Positions 1 to 6,368 of a DNA stretch of 8,152 nt are shown one piece after another. A model generated the notes under the pieces. It did not search any database, was not told where the DNA came from, and saw nothing but the letters and a program-made list of their open reading frames with translations. The stretch is from positions 1 through 8,152 of the forward strand of contig JAGXLE010000053.1 of the NCBI GenBank assembly GCA_018334855.1. Reading direction: 5' to 3'. Positions within the stretch are counted from its first letter, which is position 1. Each line of letters begins with the position of its first letter. A program made the position numbers and the translations under genes. Source of the stretch: Desulfobacterales bacterium. Lineage in GTDB: Bacteria > Desulfobacterota > Desulfobacteria > Desulfobacterales > Desulfosalsimonadaceae.

Positions 1-75
1 CGCGGCCGGCGGTGGTTTGCAAAGATTCTGAAATCTTATCTGTTTGAATTTCGGCAATCGCCACCCAAACCTTGA
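1..75 (+). CDS. Possible 3' end of an upstream gene (partial)
   Basis: Frame 1 is open from the first base to a TGA at 73-75 and would encode a 24-residue basic, aromatic tail ending SPPKP. No family can be recognised from so little. The other two forward frames also stay open for 9 to 14 codons, so an open frame here is weak evidence. If real, its stop lies inside the -35 element of the promoter for the DUF362 gene, so the two would be separate transcription units. Confidence 0.2.
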   Translation, partial: RGRRWFAKILKSYLFEFRQSPPKP

Positions 76-101
76 CATCTGACTCGTGGAGCGGCTATAT
101 C
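72..101 (+). promoter_or_regulatory. Predicted sigma70-type promoter of the DUF362 gene
   Basis: A perfect -35 hexamer TTGACA (72-77) is followed after 18 bases by TATATC (96-101), a partial match to TATAAT. Transcription would start near 108, giving a leader of about 57 bases before the ATG at 165. A second TATATT at 111-116 has no good -35. The ten bases TTGACATCTG at 72-81 recur exactly at 3164-3173, in the promoter of the small acidic protein gene. Confidence 0.5.
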
Positions 102-164
102 TGTTTTCGTTATATTAACGGAAGAAAATCAAAGGCAAAACCGATTAGAGAGGGATTTTTTAAG

Positions 165-1490
165 ATGAGCAAATACAGCGTATCCATAATCAAATATGAA
201 AAGCCTTATGACTCTGTCAGAAAAGCGGTCGAACTCTGCGGCGGACTGGATCATCTGCCCGAAAAGTCAAAAGTATTTATCAAACCCAATATCGTATTCT
301 GGACAACTGCATGCCAGTTTCCCAAGTGGGGGGTTATCACAACATCCCGGGTCATAGAGGACACGGTCCGGCTGCTTAAGGAATACGGCATAGACGACAT
401 TACCATCGGCGAAGGCATAGTGGCAGACCCTAAGGACAAGCATACCCCGGCCCATGCCTTTGAAACCCTCGGCTATGAAAGGCTGCGCCAGAAATACGGG
501 GTCAAGCCGGTAAACGTCATGGACCGCCCCTTTGAAAAGATTGACGTGGGCGGGGAAGTGACCCTGAAATTTAACACCGACATCATTAACAGCGATTTCG
601 TAGTCGATATTCCGCCGATGAAAACCCACAACCAGACCATGGTAAGCCTCGGGATCAAGAACCTTAAAGGCACCATAGACATCGCCTCGCGCAAAAAATG
701 CCACAGCGCCGATCCTGAAAAGGACCTGCATTTTCACCTGGCCAGGATGGCAGACAGGATGCCGCCCATGCTTACCCTGATAGACGGCATCTACACCGTG
801 GAACGAGGACCGGCATTTGACGGGAAAATGCACCGCAGCAACCTGCTGGTGGCCTCGGCGGACGTGCTCTCGGCAGATCTTGCCGCCACCAGGCTGCTCG
901 GACACGATCCGGCACAGGTTTCCTACCTGGCATATGCAGCATCAAACCGCAGCAGACCGACAGATCTTTCAGACGTTGAAATCAGGGGCGAAAAAATCGA
1001 GGATATGGCCGCCTACCATCAATGGGATTTTCAATACAGCAAGGAAGAGACCAGGGAGTTGCCCGCCCCTATGGCCAAACAGGGCATTGATGGGCTGTTT
1101 TACCGCAAGTTCGACGACACCATGTGCACCTACTGCACGGGTTTAAACGGCCTGGTGCTTACCGCGATCCGCTATGCCTGGAAAGGCGAGCCGTGGGACA
1201 ACGTGGAGGTTTTAACCGGCAAGGCCATGGAGCCCACTCCGGGCATGAAAGCAACAATCCTGCTGGGACAGTGCATGTACAAAAAAAACAAGGATCACCC
1301 GGATATCCAGAAAATGATTGCGGTCAAGGGGTGTCCTCCAGAGCCGAAAAACGTGGTCAAGGCTTTACACGAAGCCGGCATAGAAGTCGACCCAGGGCTG
1401 TTTGAACAGGCCGAGTCCATGCCGGGATTTTTCATGTCCCGCTACAAGGACCGGCCGGAATTCGATGAGTCTTTTTTCCGGGTGGAATAG
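165..1490 (+). CDS. DUF362 domain-containing protein with C-terminal cysteine motif
   Basis: This 441-residue soluble protein has the DUF362 signature throughout: KPN at 40-42, an IGEG turn at 81-84, the block MKTHNQTMVSLGIKNLKG at 152-169, LIDGIYTVERGP at 205-216, and LLVAS...AD..A..LLGHD at 227-248. DUF362 proteins are common in anaerobes, often joined to ferredoxin-like domains, and their reaction is not established. Here no ferredoxin repeat is present. Instead the C-terminal third has CTYC (321-324), Cys370 in LLGQC and Cys390 in GCPP, which could together hold an Fe-S cluster; that is inference. The ATG at 165 was chosen because GAGAGGG lies at 148-154 with suitable spacing. An upstream in-frame start at 72 would begin inside the -35 element and add 31 unconserved-looking residues. 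The gene stands alone and converges on the kinase gene. Family call is firm, function unknown. Confidence 0.88.
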   Translation: MSKYSVSIIKYEKPYDSVRKAVELCGGLDHLPEKSKVFIKPNIVFWTTACQFPKWGVITTSRVIEDTVRLLKEYGIDDITIGEGIVADPKDKHTPAHAFETLGYERLRQKYGVKPVNVMDRPFEKIDVGGEVTLKFNTDIINSDFVVDIPPMKTHNQTMVSLGIKNLKGTIDIASRKKCHSADPEKDLHFHLARMADRMPPMLTLIDGIYTVERGPAFDGKMHRSNLLVASADVLSADLAATRLLGHDPAQVSYLAYAASNRSRPTDLSDVEIRGEKIEDMAAYHQWDFQYSKEETRELPAPMAKQGIDGLFYRKFDDTMCTYCTGLNGLVLTAIRYAWKGEPWDNVEVLTGKAMEPTPGMKATILLGQCMYKKNKDHPDIQKMIAVKGCPPEPKNVVKALHEAGIEVDPGLFEQAESMPGFFMSRYKDRPEFDESFFRVE

Positions 1491-1513
1491 TCACTCCTTA
1501 AATACAGCCATAC

Positions 1514-1570
1514 AAAAAACCGGGGCCGGAATGGAGGACATGAATGCTTAAAAAAACTTTTCCTCCCGGG
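1514..1570 (-). terminator. Weak candidate terminator of the kinase gene
   Basis: Read on the minus strand after the kinase stop, CCGGG (complement of 1565-1569) can pair with CCCGG (complement of 1520-1524), with AGGA/TCCT pairing inside, followed directly by six T (complement of 1514-1519). The loop is large and the pairing asymmetric, so this is a poor intrinsic terminator. No comparable hairpin plus T-run is visible for the convergent DUF362 gene in the 103-bp gap (1491-1593). Confidence 0.28.
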
Positions 1571-1593
1571 CTAAGTATAAGGGCCGGAAGTCA

Positions 1594-3162
1594 TCAGCCG
1601 GTATAGGCAGAACGGCTTTGCTCAGCCTGCAGGTGCCATACAGCCACAATAGAGGTGCCGCCGCCATCACGGCTGCGGATTTGAAATTGAGCACCCGACA
1701 ACTCGGCCCGTTCCCGCATTCCGGAGAGCCCGAAGCCTGTTTCCCCTTCGTCGCCGGCTGCATTTACCTTGCCTGGATCAAAACCCTTCCCGTTGTCACT
1801 TACTTCAAAACGAATCCGCCCGTTCCGGTCTGAAAGCCGGAGATTTACCTGCCCGGCACCGCTGTGCTTGCCGATATTGTTAAGCGACTCCTGAAGAAGC
1901 CTGAAAATTACGGTCTTTACCTCTTCAGGCAACCGCTGTTCTTCAATTTCCACCTCCTTTTCAACCCGTGTTTCCGGGTGAACCCTGTCAAACTCGCTGC
2001 AAAGCGAATCAATGGTGGCAACGATACCGTTGTCGAGCGCAGATGGCCTGAGATCCATTATAATCCGCCGCACTTCCTTAATGGCTTCCCTGCTCATGGA
2101 TACGATTTTTCCCAGCGCGGCCCGGTCTTTATTATCAAAACGCCGCCCCAGGCTGTCGGCGATATTTTCTGTCGCCAGCTTGATGGCGCTCAGGGATTGC
2201 CCGATGCTGTCGTGCAAATCCCGGGCGATACGCCTGCGCTCCTTCTGCTCCGCTGTAACCAGCTGACCTGAAAGATAGCGCAGTTCACGATTGCTTTCTT
2301 CCAGCTCTTTTGTACGTTCTGCAACGCTGCTTTCAAGAGCCTGTGAGTATCGCTCCAGCTCGCTCTTGCTTGCCGCAAGCTCACGGAACATACTTTTATA
2401 AGGCCTCAAAAGTCCATGGGCCACAATAGCCCTGTAAACAAGGTAAAAAGATACGATTTTTAACAGGTGGCCGACCAGGTTGGCAGGTCCGTAAACACTG
2501 ACATAACCTGTAAAAGCTATCTCCGAGGCTATGGTAAATCCTATCGAGGCCAGAAGCAGCCGGAACATCACCGCATCTACCTCTCCGCGCCGCTGGTAGA
2601 GAACAGTGCCCGCAGCGACCAGAATTAAACATATAATATATTCGCTTATCACTTTAAACAGAGTCAGGCCCGTGCCTTCAATGTAGCATTCAGGAAAAAG
2701 CCGGAATCTGAAAATAAGCAGAAAAAGCACCAGGGAAACGGCCAAATATCCGGTAAATACAGCGCGGTGATTCACCCTGCGGTTAAACAGAAACGGCAGT
2801 GCCAGAAGAGAAAGGCTTTCTATATAACGGGCCACAATCCAGGTCTGGGTGGCATAATCGGCCTCATCGCCCGCTATAATATTCATTCCCTTGTAGGAAA
2901 GCATGTGGGCCAGATCAAAGGCTCCGACAAAGAGATAGGCAATACCCAGAACGATTAAATAACTATCCCTGTCCCTGGCAAACCCCATGGTGTTCCAGGC
3001 AAACAGAAATATGGAAAAAGACACCACTATACTGAATACTTCGGCCACGCTGTGAAACAGAAGGTAGCTGTACCGGCTGCTCAGAAAAATTCCTGTCAGA
3101 ACCAGAGCGCCCATGACGTAAAAAAACAGGCGGCGTGAACTTATCCTGGTATTTTTTTTCAT
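1594..3162 (-). CDS. MASE3-domain membrane sensor histidine kinase (NarL/DegS-type, HisKA_3)
   Basis: This 522-residue protein is a two-component sensor kinase. Residues about 12-250 form a multi-helix membrane sensor matching MASE3, including FARDRDSYLIVLGIAYLFVG (61-80) and FPECYIEGTGLTLFK (156-170); its ligand is unknown. A coiled coil (about 256-305) leads to the dimerisation/phosphoacceptor helix, with His317 in RDLHDSIGQ, the HisKA_3 hallmark. The ATPase domain shows the N box ESLNNIGKHS (425-434), the G1 box DNGKG (456-460) and GFGLSGMRER (476-485). All catalytic boxes look intact. No PAS domain sits between membrane and kinase parts. Kinases of this class usually signal to LuxR/NarL-type response regulators, but none is in the window, so it is an orphan here. 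The ATG at 3162 has no clear ribosome binding site; the next in-frame ATG (Met17) has none either and would cut into the first hydrophobic helix. The family call is secure; the signal sensed is not known. Confidence 0.93.
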   Translation of the reverse strand: MKKNTRISSRRLFFYVMGALVLTGIFLSSRYSYLLFHSVAEVFSIVVSFSIFLFAWNTMGFARDRDSYLIVLGIAYLFVGAFDLAHMLSYKGMNIIAGDEADYATQTWIVARYIESLSLLALPFLFNRRVNHRAVFTGYLAVSLVLFLLIFRFRLFPECYIEGTGLTLFKVISEYIICLILVAAGTVLYQRRGEVDAVMFRLLLASIGFTIASEIAFTGYVSVYGPANLVGHLLKIVSFYLVYRAIVAHGLLRPYKSMFRELAASKSELERYSQALESSVAERTKELEESNRELRYLSGQLVTAEQKERRRIARDLHDSIGQSLSAIKLATENIADSLGRRFDNKDRAALGKIVSMSREAIKEVRRIIMDLRPSALDNGIVATIDSLCSEFDRVHPETRVEKEVEIEEQRLPEEVKTVIFRLLQESLNNIGKHSGAGQVNLRLSDRNGRIRFEVSDNGKGFDPGKVNAAGDEGETGFGLSGMRERAELSGAQFQIRSRDGGGTSIVAVWHLQAEQSRSAYTG

Positions 3163-3163
3163 T

Positions 3164-3191
3164 TTGACATCTGTTGTGCGATGTATATTAT
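3164..3191 (+). promoter_or_regulatory. Strong predicted promoter of the small acidic protein gene
   Basis: TTGACA (3164-3169) and TATTAT (3186-3191) are separated by 16 bases, a near-consensus sigma70 promoter. Initiation near 3198 would leave a leader of about 37 bases before the ATG at 3235. The -35 lies two bases from the start codon of the divergent kinase gene, so polymerase bound here would sit on the kinase leader. Confidence 0.6.
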
Positions 3192-3192
3192 A
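3187..3192 (-). promoter_or_regulatory. Candidate -10 element of the kinase gene, overlapping the divergent promoter
   Basis: The minus strand reads a perfect TATAAT at 3192-3187, which shares five of its six base pairs with the TATTAT of the forward promoter. A -35 at normal spacing is poor (AATGCA at 17). Initiation near 3180 would give a leader of about 18 bases before the kinase ATG. Judged from the -10 alone, so uncertain. Confidence 0.35.
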
Positions 3193-3234
3193 TTGTTTTA
3201 TTCCTTAAATGCATTGTTAAAAGGAGGTTTTATT

Positions 3235-3609
3235 ATGCCCGATGCGGTAGAAGGTCAAAATATTGATTTTACAGTAAACAGGGATAATCTTTATCGGGAG
3301 GAATCGGTTACCGACCTGAAGGTAGCCTCCATTCGCAGAATGATCCCCATTAAAGCTGATGGAACCGATGATCCTCAGCGTTCCCAGGTTTTTTTCGGCA
3401 GCACGCAGCTCATGACCCCGGAAGGCCCGCTGCCGATCCAGTCCCAGCTTTCTGCAACAACGCTGGAAGAGGCGATGGATGAATTCCCGTCAGCCATGCG
3501 AAAAGCCCTGGATCAAACAATTGAACGCTTAAAGCAAATGCAGCAGCAACAGCAGCAGCAGCCGGGCGGTGGCGGCGGCGGATCCCGTATTTATACCCCT
3601 TATGAATAA
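3235..3609 (+). CDS. Small acidic conserved-type protein with poly-Gln/poly-Gly tail
   Basis: This 124-residue soluble protein has no signal peptide, membrane helix or catalytic motif that I recognise. Its body includes IDFTVNRDNLYREESVTDLK (10-29) and VASIRRMIPIKADGTDDPQR (30-49), reads as a compact beta-containing domain, then a helix (about 76-102) that runs into seven Gln (103-109), Pro, six Gly (111-116) and the tail SRIYTPYE. It resembles short 'cytoplasmic protein' entries I recall from sulfate-reducing Desulfobacterota, but that is memory rather than a search. The ATG at 3235 is chosen because AAGGAGG (3221-3227) sits seven bases ahead; an upstream in-frame ATG at 3181 would lie inside the promoter. 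With a near-consensus promoter and ribosome site it is probably well expressed. It stands alone between the divergent kinase and the convergent phosphatidyltransferase. Function unknown. Confidence 0.85.
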   Translation: MPDAVEGQNIDFTVNRDNLYREESVTDLKVASIRRMIPIKADGTDDPQRSQVFFGSTQLMTPEGPLPIQSQLSATTLEEAMDEFPSAMRKALDQTIERLKQMQQQQQQQPGGGGGGSRIYTPYE

Positions 3610-3633
3610 CGATTATAAATTTTTATAACATCG
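3610..3633. repeat. AT-rich hairpin in a convergent gap
   Basis: TTATAAA (3613-3619) and TTTATAA (3622-3628) form a perfect 7-bp inverted repeat with a 2-base spacer. Allowing a 2-base bulge, CGAT (3610-3613) also pairs with ATCG (3630-3633), and the stem becomes 10 bp. It fills most of the 27 bp between two convergent stop codons. It may end transcription from both sides, but the stem is AT-rich and there is no T-run beyond the palindrome, so it would be weak. Confidence 0.4.
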
Positions 3634-3636
3634 GCC

Positions 3637-5118
3637 TCACCCGTTTTGTTCAGAGACTTCTGCTGTCGGAGCCTGCGGCTCCGCCCGCCATGTAAACAGC
3701 GGGGAAAGCAAATAAAGAAACATCTGTAAAAAAACCAGGTAGCCGAAATACGGAGTGAACACAAATATCAGCATAAGGCTCAGGTTGGTCCAGGTAAACC
3801 ACGGGTTCCTGTCCATGAAACGGCCGATGTGGATGTAGTGTATACGGTATAGATTCATGAGAAATGCCGCAAGAAGCATCAGAGCGATACTGATGTAGGC
3901 TGGCCATTTTCCTGCTTCCAGTCCACTCGTGTTCAAATGGGTAAGCACGAGCAGGGGAGCCGTGACAAACAAAGCGGCCGCCGGCGTGGGCAGCCCTTTG
4001 AAAAATCCGGGTATAGGCGAACGATCAGCAGTAAAGTAGACGAGCCGGGCAAATCCGCTCAAAACATATAATATGGCGGGTATATAAAGCGGCAAATTAC
4101 GAATCCCCTGGTCCGGATGCCCGGACAGAAAAATGTAGAAAATCCATGCAGGTGCAATGCAGAAACTCAAAGCATCTGCCACATCATCCATAATGCCGCC
4201 GAAAGTTATACGACCCTTCTGTGCATCCGGCAGGGATTCGGTAAGTCCGAGCTTTCTGGCCATGGCGCCGTCGAGCTTGTCAAAAACCGCCGCCCCGATC
4301 AAAAACAGATAGGCTTCGGTCATCTTGGCCTGATAAGCAAAAAAAACTCCCATCAGCCCCATCATGGCATTCATAACCGTAAGCCCGTTGGGAAATATCG
4401 AAAGAATACGCCGCCTGAGATGGATATCGCCGAAGCAAAGCACATCGAGGCAATACGTGCCATACCTGCGGCAATACACGGCAATGGAGCCGAAATTGAT
4501 TATCAGAAACAAAATTTCTATAACAAACAGGTGCCGCACCGAAAGGTTTCCCAGCCAGGCCACGGCTTCGTAGAAAAACGAAACCTGGCCCTCCACCGGG
4601 ATGTAGAACGCATGCACGTAAAGAAGCAGTCCCAGGGGAGCCGCCACGCCGGTACGCAAACGGGTAAGCTCCTGTAGTTCAGGCTCCCGCGCCTGTCTGA
4701 TTGCAAATCCGCGCATGAAATGGGCAAAATTGTCACGGATAAGAACCGTGACGCACAAAACAAGCACAAAAACCGCATGAAGAAGCTCCAGGCGGCCGTG
4801 CTCAGGGAAAACGTAGCTAAGCCGCCACATCTGGCCGACCGCTACAAGCGGAAAAACGATAGAATAAACAATTCTATCCATTACCCGGTCTGCAAGCTCG
4901 GCAAACGTGATCTCAGGGGAAAACCTGGCCGAAAACCACCCGTCGATCAAATCAAAAACCATGGAGGTAAAAAACAGCATGGTGCCGGCAAGATAGATTG
5001 CGGGGCTGCGATTTAACATCACCGCAATGGCGCAAAGCAGGCCTGCAAAAACAAGCAGCGGCCGGCCGTATACAAGTACGGGGGTTATCCGGGTCAGGAA
5101 TTTTTCCTTTCTATGCAT
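3637..5118 (-). CDS. Tandem two-domain CDP-alcohol phosphatidyltransferase, PssA-like second half
   Basis: This 493-residue polytopic membrane protein carries the CDP-alcohol phosphotransferase motif twice; the usual family member is about 170-260 residues with one copy. Domain 1 (about 1-225) has D56-L-I-D59-G60-W-F-S-A64-R65, with one extra residue before AR, then A73 where the motif has Gly, then D77 and D81; all four metal-binding Asp remain. Domain 2 (about 235-475) has D280-K-L-D283-G284-A-M-A287-R288, a long spacer of 18 residues, then G307, D311 and D315, followed by ALSFCIAPA and FFKGLPTPAAA (372-382). The latter resembles bacterial phosphatidylserine synthase (PssA). The chemistry is transfer of a phosphatidyl group from CDP-diacylglycerol to an alcohol such as serine, glycerol phosphate or inositol, in the membrane. 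Acceptors are not readable. About a dozen hydrophobic helices are visible. The ATG at 5118 has only a distant GGGA as ribosome site. It probably follows the hydrolase gene in one transcription unit, 121 bp downstream. Confidence 0.87.
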   Translation of the reverse strand: MHRKEKFLTRITPVLVYGRPLLVFAGLLCAIAVMLNRSPAIYLAGTMLFFTSMVFDLIDGWFSARFSPEITFAELADRVMDRIVYSIVFPLVAVGQMWRLSYVFPEHGRLELLHAVFVLVLCVTVLIRDNFAHFMRGFAIRQAREPELQELTRLRTGVAAPLGLLLYVHAFYIPVEGQVSFFYEAVAWLGNLSVRHLFVIEILFLIINFGSIAVYCRRYGTYCLDVLCFGDIHLRRRILSIFPNGLTVMNAMMGLMGVFFAYQAKMTEAYLFLIGAAVFDKLDGAMARKLGLTESLPDAQKGRITFGGIMDDVADALSFCIAPAWIFYIFLSGHPDQGIRNLPLYIPAILYVLSGFARLVYFTADRSPIPGFFKGLPTPAAALFVTAPLLVLTHLNTSGLEAGKWPAYISIALMLLAAFLMNLYRIHYIHIGRFMDRNPWFTWTNLSLMLIFVFTPYFGYLVFLQMFLYLLSPLFTWRAEPQAPTAEVSEQNG

Positions 5119-5186
5119 GATTCAAATATATTCCCGGAAAATGCAGAAACGGATGAAAGGATAAAACTGTATAATTTCGAGCAGGT

Positions 5187-5210
5187 ACATATAATTTTTA
5201 TATTATATGT
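5187..5210. repeat. 24-bp AT-rich palindrome between hydrolase and phosphatidyltransferase genes
   Basis: ACATATAAT (5187-5195) and ATTATATGT (5202-5210) are perfect 9-bp inverted arms around a 6-base spacer. On the minus strand the first arm read contains TATAAT, with TTGCCT 15 bases ahead, so it could be a -10 inside an operator for the phosphatidyltransferase gene, centred about 80 bp before its ATG. It is too AT-rich for a convincing terminator. No regulator can be named. Confidence 0.45.
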
Positions 5211-5239
5211 TTTTAAGACAAAAGGCAATTATAAAGTAC

Positions 5240-6109
5240 TCAGCCCCTTTTTTCGACATAATCCAGCATACCCCGGATCGTATTTCCGATATAATACATT
5301 TCCCTTTCAAAAATCTGTGCAGGCAGCTCGTCCACCCTTGCAAAAACCGGGTCATTGGCCTTCAGATCTGCAAGTATTGCCTTCATATTCGGATTGCCTG
5401 CATGGCTCCTTACCACTTCAAGCCAGAGCTTCAGCTGGGTTTCTGCAAGCCCGGCGATCCTCCTTCCGTCATTATACATGCCGTAATGTCCAAAGCAGAC
5501 TTTTCTGTCGGTTTCAGGGGCCAGGCGCTCAATTGAGGCGGCAAACTCTTCGAACACAAACCTGGGCGGCGTTGCAGGCCGCAGGTATATATCGTCGTCA
5601 AGATCCAGAAACACCCCGAACAGCTCTCCGCAAAACAGCCACTGGCCGAACACAAAGCTCTGGTGATGCGGAGCATGCCCCGGGGTGGGAATAACCCGGA
5701 TACCGCCTTCCAGTTCCTTGTCATTGCCGGTCACTATCCGTTCCTCGGGCACGGATTTAATACGGCCGAAAGTTTCGGCGAGGCTGCCAAGCACCCGCCT
5801 TGATCCTTCCCACAACCGGGAGGGATCTATCAGGTGAGAAACAGCCTTTTCATGGCACACGACCCCTGCCTCCGGGAAATGACGGCTTAGATGCCCTATG
5901 CCGCCTGCATGATCAAGATGGATATGGGTCAGCAGTATCCAGTCGAGATGATCGACTCCTTTTTCTTCAAGGGCCTCCAGAAGTTTGTCAGCCGTGCATG
6001 CCGGTCCGGGATCCACCAGAAATGAGGCGTCCGGCCCGTTGTAGAGCCAGGCGGAAATAAAACGCGTATAACCGAGCGATTCAATGTCAAGGTCAATTAA
6101 TTCCAGCAT
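5240..6109 (-). CDS. Metallo-beta-lactamase-fold hydrolase (COG0491-type)
   Basis: This 289-residue soluble protein has the MBL metal motifs: LVDPG at 31-35, THIHLDHAGG at 61-70 (His62, His64, Asp66, His67), His145 in PTPGHAPHH, and His208 in CFGHYGM. At the position of the bridging Asp (usually GD) it has GEL (161-163), so Glu162 replaces Asp. Residues about 210-289 form a helical C-terminal extension that could cover the active site. The family hydrolyses thioesters, lactones, phosphodiesters and other substrates; none can be chosen here. The start at 6109 is preferred because AAAGGTG (complement of 6116-6122) lies six bases ahead; a GTG at 6118 would overlap that site and add three residues. 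It lies upstream of the phosphatidyltransferase on the same strand, suggesting co-transcription, but a direct lipid role is not shown. Confidence 0.9.
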   Translation of the reverse strand: MLELIDLDIESLGYTRFISAWLYNGPDASFLVDPGPACTADKLLEALEEKGVDHLDWILLTHIHLDHAGGIGHLSRHFPEAGVVCHEKAVSHLIDPSRLWEGSRRVLGSLAETFGRIKSVPEERIVTGNDKELEGGIRVIPTPGHAPHHQSFVFGQWLFCGELFGVFLDLDDDIYLRPATPPRFVFEEFAASIERLAPETDRKVCFGHYGMYNDGRRIAGLAETQLKLWLEVVRSHAGNPNMKAILADLKANDPVFARVDELPAQIFEREMYYIGNTIRGMLDYVEKRG

Positions 6110-6146
6110 ACGGCACACCTTTGTTTCGGTTACGGGTGACTTTTCT

Positions 6147-6175
6147 TATGTATCATGTTTTTACCGGGTTGGCAA
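6147..6175 (-). promoter_or_regulatory. Possible promoter of the hydrolase gene
   Basis: On the minus strand TTGCCA (6175-6170) precedes TACATA (6152-6147) by 17 bases, with a leader of about 30 bases to the ATG. The -35 is good but the -10 is weak. An alternative is the perfect TATAAT at 6212-6207, which lacks a good -35. Either would lie in the non-coding gap shared with the divergent DUF3786 gene. Confidence 0.3.
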
Positions 6176-6273
6176 AAGCATGTTGCCGGAAAAAGGGTTA
6201 TAGATTATTATATCCTGACAGCTTCTAAGGAACTCGATTTTTTTGCGCTCTGACTAAATTGTACTTTATTGTC

Positions 6274-6368
6274 CTGACGGCGGTGCGGAAAAGCGGGTTT
6301 CCGAGCGGAAATTGAGGCGCAAAGAGGCTCCTGGAGCGAGGAAACTCCTTTTTCGCGCCGCCGGTCAG
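6274..6368 (+). repeat. Long imperfect hairpin (about 28 bp stem), possible structured RNA or repeat
   Basis: Positions 6274-6302 pair with 6340-6368: CTGAC with GTCAG, GGCGG with CCGCC, then GCG/CGC, AAAAG/CTTTT and GTTTCC/GGAAAC in order. I count 28 pairs including three G-U wobbles, and only two single-base bulges (C6294, G6363). The 37-base terminal loop (6303-6339) contains GCTC (6327-6330) and GAGC (6334-6337), which could form a small inner hairpin. The three wobbles pair only in the forward-strand transcript and become mismatches in the reverse one, which favours forward transcription, toward the DUF3786 gene that starts 173 bases further on. It could be a leader element, a small RNA or a dispersed palindromic repeat. 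Short open frames through it on both strands look non-coding. Confidence 0.7.

Noticed and set aside
267..905. A 212-codon minus-strand frame inside the DUF362 gene.
   Set aside because: It lies wholly opposite a well-supported conserved gene and its peptide shows no domain, so it is a shadow frame.
1544..1606. A 20-codon frame starting MLKKTFPPG with GGAGGA (1533-1538) at good spacing, between the DUF362 and kinase genes.
   Set aside because: It runs antisense into the kinase 3' end, has no recognisable domain, and GGAGGA also forms one arm of the local inverted repeat. One good ribosome-like site is not enough to call a gene.
5113..5694. A 193-codon plus-strand frame opposite the hydrolase gene.
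   Set aside because: It is antisense to conserved metal-binding sequence, is low in recognisable structure, and begins in the AT-rich gap without a ribosome site.
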